Assembly: GCA_947589585.1 (NCBI GenBank)
Contig: CANQCA010000007.1
Location: 1-28,168, forward strand
DNA: 28,168 bases
Source: an uncultured Clostridia bacterium
GTDB lineage: Bacteria; Bacillota; Clostridia; Christensenellales; Borkfalkiaceae
Reading direction: 5' to 3'
Under the pieces are notes generated by a model. The model was given only the letters and a program-made list of their open reading frames with translations. It searched no databases and was not told the origin of the DNA. The translations under genes and the position numbers were made by a program. This document shows positions 1 to 9,500 of the stretch, in pieces; the first letter of the stretch is position 1; the number at the start of each line of letters is the position of its first letter.

Positions 1-129
1 GGCGAAGTAGCGAAGTCGAAACATCACCTTATTCTTATAATGCGGTGATACTTCGACAGGCTCAGTATGACAAATTTAGAATTCCCCACCTCAGTCTGCG
101 TTGCAGACAGCTCCTCCCCAAGGAGGAGC
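1..129. repeat. 129-bp direct repeat, copy 1 (REP/MITE-like)
   Basis: This stretch is repeated at 254-382 with a single difference (A at 78, G at 331). It has two parts. The first is an imperfect hairpin whose arms GTCGAAACATCACC and GGTGATACTTCGAC flank a 15-nt AT-rich loop, followed by CAGGCTCAGTATGAC. The second begins CCTCAGTCTGCG and ends in a GC-rich hairpin with AGCTCCTCC arms. The copy starts at base 1, so it may continue to the left. No coding potential is convincing. The hairpin structure and duplication suggest a short intergenic repeat family; no transposase is visible. Confidence 0.85.
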
Positions 130-136
130 TTTTTTT
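109..136 (+). terminator. Hairpin plus T-tract, terminator-like, plus strand
   Basis: The arms AGCTCCTCC (109-117) and GGAGGAGCT (122-130) pair perfectly over 9 bp around a CCAA loop and are followed by a run of T to position 136. This is a textbook intrinsic terminator for rightward transcription. No rightward gene is visible upstream inside the window. It may serve a gene to the left, or simply be part of the repeat element; the second copy at 362-383 lacks the T-tract. Confidence 0.5.
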
Positions 137-253
137 GCGACCAAGTAGACCCCCTCCTCGGGAGGGGGAATAAAAGGGGGTGGGGAGTACTAATCACGTC
201 ATGTTGCCCCGCCCGCACGTTCTAATCGCCATCAAAGGGCGGCACGAGCCGTA
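130..253. other. Spacer between duplicated repeats, no gene seen
   Basis: This spacer holds short G-rich and C-rich runs around 151-186 (CCCCCTCCTC, GGGAGGGGG, GGGGGTGGGG) that could pair with each other. Short open frames here have no ribosome site and no recognisable protein. The whole region 1-538 therefore appears non-coding and repeat-derived. Confidence 0.6.
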
Positions 254-382
254 GGCGAAGTAGCGAAGTCGAAACATCACCTTATTCTTATAATGCGGTG
301 ATACTTCGACAGGCTCAGTATGACAAATTTGGAATTCCCCACCTCAGTCTGCGTTGCAGACAGCTCCTCCCCAAGGAGGAGC
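254..382. repeat. 129-bp direct repeat, copy 2
   Basis: This is the second copy of the element at 1-129, identical except for G at 331. After the GC-rich hairpin the sequence diverges: the T-tract of copy 1 is replaced by ACTCCCCC and another hairpin unit. This suggests that the element inserted or duplicated next to older repeat material. Confidence 0.85.
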
Positions 383-458
383 ACTCCCCCATCCGTCACG
401 GCGGAGCCGTGACACCCTCCCCCTCAACGAGGGGTAGGGCCTACCCCTTGGCGCATGG
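383..458. repeat. Additional REP-like hairpins
   Basis: The arms GTCACGGC (395-402) and GCCGTGAC (406-413) form a perfect 8-bp stem with a GGA loop. CCCCCTCAACGAGGGG (about 419-434) follows with its own short stem, and then GTAGGGCCTACCCC. The order (a hairpin with a GTCAC arm, then a C-run/G-run hairpin) resembles the elements at 84-130 and 26257-26300, so it is probably another member of the same intergenic repeat family. Confidence 0.55.
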
Positions 459-488
459 AAGAGCCCGAGGGAAATTCCTCGGGCTCTT
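459..488 (-). terminator. Candidate terminator hairpin of the 3800-aa lipoprotein gene
   Basis: AAGAGCCCGAGG (459-470) and CCTCGGGCTCTT (477-488) form a perfect 12-bp stem with a 6-nt loop, about 50 nt beyond the stop codon of the giant gene. In the minus direction the stem ends in TT but is not followed by a clear U-tract, so the call rests on position and stem strength. The hairpin is symmetric and could act in either direction. Confidence 0.55.
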
Positions 489-538
489 GTGGTAGAACAT
501 TTTCTTACGCTATCATGCTTTCGAATCAAATGGTAACT

Positions 539-3500
539 TTACGCCCTTGCCTGTGCAGAAATTTTACAAGTATAATGGCTTCCATTGGTTTTCGTACCGT
601 CATAACTCATGACGGTCAACTTGAATGTCCCTGTCGCACCATTAACGTTGATACCCCAGTTACCGGTATTACCATCATTGCAATGGTGGACATCCCAATC
701 GAGATCGGTGAGCGAATTGCTTGAAAAGGCATAGGTAGCGTAAATAGCCTTACATTCTGCACAACCCCATCCGCTGTCGCCATAAGCACTACTATCTGCA
801 ACCTTCACAATTACGCTCTTCCCCGTCGAAGAAACGCTTGTTGCTACAAAGATGGGAGTTTTTGTACTACCCCACGTTCCATTGCTTGTCATCGATCCGA
901 CGATCCAATATCCCGAAACAGATGCGTCACTCGTCTTTTCGAACTTGATCGTGTAATGCCGTTCAGAGGTCGTCGTGCTGTCTTTGCAGAGCGTTGTCAA
1001 CGTGATATTGTAGTATCCGCTCGCCTTGACGGTCGCCCTTGCCGTTGTGCTCGAACTAACATTGAACACGGTCGTATTCCCATTATAGATGTCCTTTGCT
1101 GCCACCGCAAGCGTACCCGTCTGATTGATCGCGGTGCCGTAGCGGATATCGATCGTGTCGCCGTAGATCAACAGAACTTCGGAAAGCGTGAATGTGTTGG
1201 CGGTCGTACTGCTACCTTTCGTAAGTTTACCCGCTGTGAACGTCTTATCGTTGGATGCATTTACAGTGCCGCCGCCGAAACCGGTAATGTAGTACGTTCT
1301 CGAATCGCTTATCAGGTTGTATTTCCCATAGAGGTTCAGCGTCTTCGAGGTATCACTGCTAAGCGGAGAAGTGACTGCAAAAGTGTTCCCTGTGCATGCC
1401 GTGGTTTCATACCAACTTGCAAAGGTGAACCCATACTTTGCCGTGATTTCGGGAACTTTGAGCGTTTCGCCCACATAGTAGGTCTCAGCATTTCCATGAG
1501 CCTGACCATCGACATACCATGTGACAGTAATCTCGTCCAGTTGTTCGTATTCTGCCGTGATCTCAACGCTTTGCGAGATAGCCACTTTCTCGTTAGCGTT
1601 GCCCGTCTTGGACTCGACGCCCTCAGTCCATGCCCAATGCACGAACTTATAGCCGCGCACAGCCGCAGGAGCTTTGGGAAGGGTGATCTTATACTCGTCC
1701 TTGATCGTCACACTCTGCTGATCGGGTGTCGCTTCGCTCGTTTCCGCATGGTCGCCGAGGTTGAAGGTCGCCGTGTAGGTGATGATCTCCCACTGTGCAA
1801 CGATCTCATAGTTATCGCTCGGAATAGTGATATTGGCTGTGTTGGAGGCATAGTTGTTATCACCAACCTTCCAACCTTTGAAGGTGTAGCCTTTCCATAC
1901 AGGCTCCACGTTCGTAATCGTAATCCGATAGCCATTCTTCGAGGAAGCCTGGCCGCCCGCAGGCACGGACGTCTCACCGCCGTATTCCGTACCCTCATAT
2001 TCACCAAGTTTATAGGTGTAGGAATAGAGGATCTCCTCTTCGGGTTCCTTCTCCCACGACATGGCGAAGGTAATGGTGCCATTTTCAGGAATGAGCTCTT
2101 CCGTCAATGTGAAGGTGCCGTTGAGATTGGTCTCGCCCTTCTTCTCATACCGCCAACCGTTGAAGATGTAACCTTCCATTGAAAGCACGGGAAGGGTTAT
2201 TTCGGGCGCATCGAGCGAGACAGAAGTCGGCGCATCATCAGGAATGGTGATAGTCCCCATTTCTGCGAGCTTATCGTGTTCCTTATCAAACACGACCGTG
2301 TAGCTGATCGCTTCCCACTGAGCGGTGAGGGTAAACTCGGTTTTGCCGCCTTCAAGCTCTTTGATGAGGGTAGGCGTGAGGGTGAAGGTCTGCCCTTCGA
2401 GGCCCTTGCCCGTCCAACCGTTGAAGATATAGCCCTTTTGTTCAAGCTTGTAGGGGTCTTGAGTGAGGTCGATTTCGGGATCGTCGAGCGTGACGGTCTC
2501 TTCTGCGACAGAGCCGTGCTCGGTCTCGAACTTGACCGTGTAGGTGATGGGCGTCCATGCGGCTTTGAAGGTGACTGCGCCCTGCAAATTGTAGGTGGAG
2601 TACTGACCGCCGCGCTTATAGAGCGGCCCTTCGCCACCGGCCTGCCAACCTGCGAAGGTGTAGCCCGTGCGGGTAGGTTCGCCTTCGGGAATGGTGTAGT
2701 TGCCCTTATCGGCAAGTCCGCCCTTAGGCATGTCACCGTCTTCGCCGCCATTTGCGGAGAAGCTAACATTGAACTGTTCGATCCACTGTGCGGTGATGGT
2801 GACGCTCTTTGTGAGGGTGACTTCCGTCCCTGCGTCATAGCTCTTGCCATCGACGAGCCAACCCGTGAAGCGGTGCCCTTCCCAAGTGGGATCGGTTGCG
2901 GGCATCGTGACCTCAGCGCCGTCAAGCGAATTCACACTACCGTTATCGGGAAGTTGATACTCGGTTTGGCCTTCGGCATCGCCGAGACTCCACTTGTAGT
3001 CAAAGACCTCCTCTTTCTGCACCGCAAGCGTACCCGTGTGTGAAGTGCTATTCGAGACTGTGAAGGTCACACGGAAATTGCCCGTGCCTTCAGGGAAGTG
3101 ATAATTTTTGTCCTTGTTTACCGTCGTATCGAGATTGGTCGTAACGTTATCCCAATCGGAAACGTAGATATACTTGTTCGAGTAAGCGGTCGCAAGAACG
3201 ACTTTCGCCGTCGCATGGGTGTAGCGTTCCTTGCCGCCCTCTTTCCAACCGTAGTCGTTCTCGGTGATCTCGATATCTTTTGTGAATGAGCCCGAGGCCG
3301 TCTTCGCACCGAGGTAGATCGGGTTCGCGTATTGGTCTGCCCAATTCGTCATACTGCCGACGAGGTAGTAGCCTTCTTTCAACTGCGTAGACGACGTAAG
3401 GGAACAGATCTTCTCGTAGCTCAGATAGTTCTTGCCACCGTCGCGGATAATAACGAACTTGTAGATACCGCTCTTAACTACTTTGAAGCTGTAAACCGTC

Positions 3501-6500
3501 TTCTCACTATCATCTTGTTTTGGAGTAAAGTCGCCCGCGTTCAACAAACTGCTGTGCAGATATGTGCTCGTAAACAGCAAATCTGTTTTGGTGTTTCCAC
3601 TCCAATCTGTTGTGCTTGCCGTCGGTATCTTGAAGCGGAAAACCCCTTCATCACCGCTATCCTGGAAAAGAGCAAGCGTCAAGGTGTAGACCTCATGATG
3701 CGTCAACGAGGAATCCAACTTGAACATCATGGATTCATTGTACTTGGTCGGATTCCAGTCGATTGGCGAACCACCGTGCGATTTCCCGATTGCAATGTAT
3801 TGGATATTCGCGGGCGTAAATGACTTCCCGTTATCGATCTCGACCCACTTACGGTAGAGCTTGGTATCGGCCTCAAGAGCATCATTGTTATACTTCTGCG
3901 TGCGTGCCTCGTCGAGATACCACTCGGACTGCCAAATGTCGTAATCGTTAGCACCGCTCTTGGTGATCTTGTAGCCCTTCTTTTCGACTGTCGTCTTGGT
4001 GGCGGGGGTGTTCTCATCGATCGTCTCGTTCTTCGCCGTAAGAGCCTCGTTGTATTCATCGAAGTAGGTGATATGGATCTGCTTCACATACTTCGCCTTG
4101 AGGGTGATATCCGCGGTGAGAGCTTCTTCCACGTAGGGCTCGCTGGCCTCGGTGAGCCAACCGTCGAAGCGGAAGCCGCTCTTTTCCGTATCGGTAGGAT
4201 AATCGCCTTTGGTGAGCGTGTAATTCTTGACGAAGTACTTCGTTTCCGACTTATCGTTGTACTCGAAGGTAACCTTGATCATGTCGTCCCAGACGGCGAC
4301 GAGGGTGATGTCGGACTTGACCTCGACGGATTTAATGGGTTCGTTGCCTTCCGCCTCTTGAAGCTTCCAACCAAGGAAGTGCTTGTGCGCTCCTTCGTCG
4401 TCTTTCATCGTCTCGGTGATTTCAAGAGTTGTGCCCCATGCTACTTCTGTCCTTGCTACGGGAGCTTCTCCGCCATAGCCGTTGTTGTCGAACGTGACGG
4501 TGAAGGTCTTGATCGTCCACTTGGCCGTGAATGTGATGACGTATGTATCGCCTTCCTGCTTGGCATATTGAAGCACTTCGCTGAGAGAGACTGAACCTGT
4601 TCCGGTATATTCCTTACCTTCCGCGACAACCCACTTGTCGAAATCATAGCCCTCGCGGGTAGCTTCGATCGGTTTAAGGGTGATTGTCGTTTCGGCGTCG
4701 AGAGCGTACTGCGTATCATCGATGGGAACGTTAATCATCTCTCCGGATACACCGTCGTCATATTTCACGGTGTACTTGATCGCCTCCCATTTTGCGATGA
4801 GAGTGATGGTGGGAGCATCGCCCTGAGGATTTGCATTCTTGATGAGCTCAGCAGAAAGCCTATCGTAGGTCTCGCTATCTTTGTCTTCGAGCACCCAACC
4901 CTTGAAGGTGTAACCGGCCTTGGTGATCGTGTCCTTCGTCGGGAAGGTCTTGCTGTCCGCATTCTCGAGGGTGACACCCTCGATCGCGGGAGCCTGCTCT
5001 GCAGTTGCGCCCTCGAAAACGATCTTGTATTCGATGGGCGACCAAGTCGTCGTGAGGGTAATGGTCTCGCCCTCTTCGGGGATCATGCCTTCGACGAAGG
5101 TGATATCTTCGCTCGCCTGATAGATCTTGCCATCGGCAAGCTTCCAACCATCAAACTTGTAGCCCGTGGGAGCCTTGGGCGTGGGAAGGGTGAATTTCGT
5201 ATGGTCGCCCGCGAGCGCGCCCGTCAACACGGTGCTTTCGACGGAATTATCGACCTCGACGCCTTCCTTGGGCTGGGTGACTTGCAACTTGATGGTGTAG
5301 TCGATCGCCGTCCAAGCCGCCTCGAGGGTGATGGTGGTGTTGTCGTCGACGAGGGCCGCCGCGGTGATGAGCTCGGGTGTGAGCTTTTCGTAAAGGCCAT
5401 CTTTGCCATCGAGCTTCCATCCATCGAACTTGTAGCCTGCCTTCGCCTCAGGAGCGGAGAAGGCTTGGGCGTTCTCGAGCGTGACATTCGAGACGGTCGT
5501 CGTGGAAGTACCGTCTTCAAGTTTGATGGTGTAGTTGATGATCTCCCACTGCGCGATGTAGGTCTCGGATTCTTGGAGAGCCATCTTTTCATTAGGCTCG
5601 TGCGTGGTTTGGTCTTTTTCGCCCTTCCAACCTGTGAGCTTGTAGCCTATACGGGTGAGTTCGGGGAAGGTAATGTCGTCACCGATGTGAACGGTTTGCG
5701 CATCGACCACCAATCCGTCTACTCTCGTCTGGAAGGAAGCGGTGACTTTGCCGACTTCGGTCCATCTTGCGTAGAGGGTGATGGTAGTACCTTCTTCAGG
5801 GATCATGGCGCTGACAAACTGCATGGTGCCATTCGTCGCGTTGCCCCTTTGCGTCGTAGCCCAACCGTTGAAGGTGTAGTTCTGGAGTTTGAGTTCGGGA
5901 AGAGCGATCGTAGGGGAATCGAGCGTGACTTCTACGCTGTTCGCTTCGCCTTCGATGCTGCCGGCAAGGTTTGCGGCAGGTGCGTTCTTATCGAATTCGA
6001 TCGTGTAGGTGATCGCATTCCACGTTGCCGTGAAGGTGATCTCGTCCCCTGTAGGAAGCGTATCTTCGGTGAGGGTGAAGGTTGCGTTCTTATCGTATTC
6101 TTGACCCTTATATGTCCACTTCGAGAAGGTGTAACCTTTCAGGCTCGCTTCGCCCAAATTAACGGTGCCGCCAAGCTGAACGGTCGTTGCAGCAGGAATG
6201 CTCGCACCTTGCTTTTCGTCGATAAACGTTACATTGTAGGTTTTCTTTTCCCACTTTGCCGTGAGGACAACGACATCCACTTCGGGAACATTCTGTTGCG
6301 TGAGAGAGAACTCGCCCGCAACTTTCTGCCCGTTGTATTGCCATTCTTTGAACTCATAACCTTTACGGGACGGCGTAATGAGTGTGAGCGTACCTGCTTC
6401 AACGGAAAGCGTTGTACTATTAGGCATGCCCTCGGGCTGGCTCGCGCCCTCTTCCACTTTAGGATCATGTTCAAACTTAACGGTGTAATTTATCAAATCC

Positions 6501-9500
6501 CACGTTGCTGTGAGTTTGATAACCTCGCTGCCCTGAAGTGTAACGATAAACGAAGCGTCAAGGGTAATGCTACCACTTGCCGGGTAGGTCTCACCGTTCA
6601 GCGTCCAACCGGCGAAGGTGTAGCCCTTGCGGGTAGGCTCGGTCTCAGAAACGGTGATCGTGCCGCCGATGTGGTACTTCGTGCCGTCGCTTATGGTCCC
6701 TTTGCCGCCGTTTACATCGTAGGTCACGGTGTAGTCAATCGCCGTCCATGTTGCCGTGAAGGTGACGTCCTTATCTTCGAAGGTGTATTCGGTAATCGTA
6801 CTTTCTGTGCCTTGAACGACCCAGCCCGCGAACTTGTAGCCAACGCGTGTGCCGGTCATCGCTTCAAGTGTGATCTTTTCGCCGATGTGATGAGGCGTTG
6901 TATCCTCGGGAACCGGGATATTCTCGTCGACACCGTCTTCATACTTGGCGTAATAATTATTCGGCGTCCAAACTGCCTGAATCGTGATCTTTTGGCTGTC
7001 CAGCTTCTTGATGAACTCTGCGTTCAGAAGGATGCTCTTTCCGACTGCTGTTCCGTTTACCTGCCATTCCTTGAATTCATGCCCCTTGCGGGTAGGTTTT
7101 TGCGAAGAGACGTTAATCGTTCCGTCAAGATAGTAGGTGCCGCTGTCGACGGGAAGCCCTTGGATATCTTCACCCTCTGAGCCGCCGCCAACATATTCGA
7201 CTGTGTAAGGGATCTTCTCCCAAACACCAACAAATTTCACGTTGCCCGTTGCGGTATATGTTCCGGTATAGATCTTGGGCTGCTCTGCCTCGTCGGTAGA
7301 AAGCTTCCAACCTTTGAAGGTGTAACCCGCAGGGATGCTTTCCTTCATATCGGGAAGGGTGACTCTATAGCCGTCGCTATATTTCGCATTGATCTGATTG
7401 GGCGCAGTAACCGTGGGAAGTCCGCTATCAAAGGAAATGATGTAATCGTCGTGAACTTCCGTTGCGGTGATGATATTATCTCCTTCCTGGAACTTGATCT
7501 CCCACTTGCCGGGTTTTAACCAAAGATTCTTGCCGCCCGCAGTGCCATTGCCGCCGTCGCCGACGCCGTAGTCCTGACCATAGGTGTTTTCGACAATCTT
7601 GATGGCAACCATGCCCGGTTGTGCGTCTTCCCATGTTGTAGGAACATTCGCTTCGGTGAGTTCGACGGTGATGGACCATGTCGTGCCCGATTTCTTCATC
7701 TCATACTGCGGTTGCGCGGTCCCGCACCAAATTTCCTTATCTGGGCCGATGGAGCCGATGAGGTACATGCCCGCCTTCGGTGCGGCGGGAGCATCACCCG
7801 TCCGTTGAATGTCGATATGGGGATCGTTTACTGTATACAGCGTGAGGGTGTATTCACCGTCTTGGAGAACCTTATAATTTCCATTCGAAATCTCGACATA
7901 ATTGCTACCGTATTCGCCACCGCCGACACGCACACAATCTTTCCATTGTTCTGTAAGGAAACCGATCTTGAACTCATCGTCTTTATAAAGGACGACTTCG
8001 GTCAATTCAAAACGATCGACATCGTTCCCCAACGAAACTCTCGGGAACCTACGAGACGAATCTGCGATATTCCAGTGGCTACCCCAAAGGGCACCTTTGC
8101 CTTGACCGACAAGGTAGTATTCATTGTTATCTTTTGCTTCGATCTTTTCCCAGGTCGCGGTGAAAGTCACATCGCCTTGGAGCGTATATTCATGATTCGT
8201 CGCGTACGTCGTGCCAGCATTCTGCCAACCTTTGAAGGTGTAACCGGAGTTGTTGGACGGCGCGGGCAGCTTGATCTGCTTGCCCGATAGCTCGACTTTA
8301 TCGGCAACGCTCCAGGTGCCCTTGAAGCTCTCGCCCTGCACGAATTTGGCAGTATATTTTTGCGCGTTGCATTTGTCGCAGTGACCTGTTGCATCATAGT
8401 TGTGCGATTTTGTCTCGGTAATCTGCTCGTGCGAAACGCCCTCGCACTCGGTGTGGCGGGTATGAGTATTGACATCCACTACTTCCCATGCGCTCCAGAT
8501 ATGATCCTTCTTCTGAGGGTCGGTAATGTCTTGAAGTGTGGAGCTTCCCTCCTGGTTCGCATAATAGACATTGCTCGCCTCGTGACTGCAGGTCCAATAT
8601 TGGAGCGTACCCGCTCTTTCGCAGGTCGCAGGAACAGCCGGGTGGTTCGTCATGTCATGCCCGAGCGCCTTGGTCTGTGCTGTAAAGCTCACTTCTGCGC
8701 CGTCGATCGTGATCTTATAGACGCCTTCGCCTCCTTCGGTACAGGTCGCACTATTACCCGTAACCGTATACTGTTCATCTCCGAGAACGGGAAGCGTTTG
8801 GGTAAGCTTCGTGTGACCGCTATCGCGCGTACATTCCTTAGAAATTTCGCCTTCATCCTCGAAGGTGGGTATGCCTGTGACTTTCCAATTCCCGGTGTAG
8901 CTATGGCCAAGCTCGGGTAGGACAACATCAAAGGAAATCGTGTTCTCCGACTTCAGTGTATATGTCGCTAAACCCGTCGTTTCGCAGCCGGCGTTCGTCT
9001 TTGTGTTCACGTCGTATGTGTCGGGGGTTTCAAGTGCGGGAAGTGTTACCGTGACGGTGTGTTCGGATTCGTTCTCGCACTGTGTGCAGGTCTTGGTCGC
9101 GGAGCCTGCCTGCCCGTTCTCGGGCTTCTTGATATCCCATGCGCCGTAGCTGTGACCCTTAGCCTCCACATCGACTGTGAAGGTGATGGTCGTATCTTGC
9201 TTGTAGGTGTAAGTATCCGTGCCCGTTTGGGTGCAGGTGGGCAGTTTGTCGTGAGCGACGGTGTAAGCATCCTTATCGCTGAGTGCGGGAAGCTCGACCG
9301 TGACGCTGTACCCTTCTTCTTGCTCGCACGCATTGCAGGTCTTGGTCGCGGAGCCTTTCTCGGTCTTGGTGGGATTCTTGATCTCCCATTCGCCGTATTT
9401 GTGGCCCGTTGCCTTGATCTTGAGATCTTCTTCGCTTGCGGGAACGCCATCTTCCTCAAGGAAGTCTTGCTTGCATTTATCGCAGTGGAAGTGTTCTTTC

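Noticed and set aside
5201..7180. Plus-strand open frame of 659 codons
   Set aside because: Shadow of the InlB repeat block. Recurrent motifs such as PTCELVA and PTFEGV are the reverse complement of the repeat's GYTFKGW codons.
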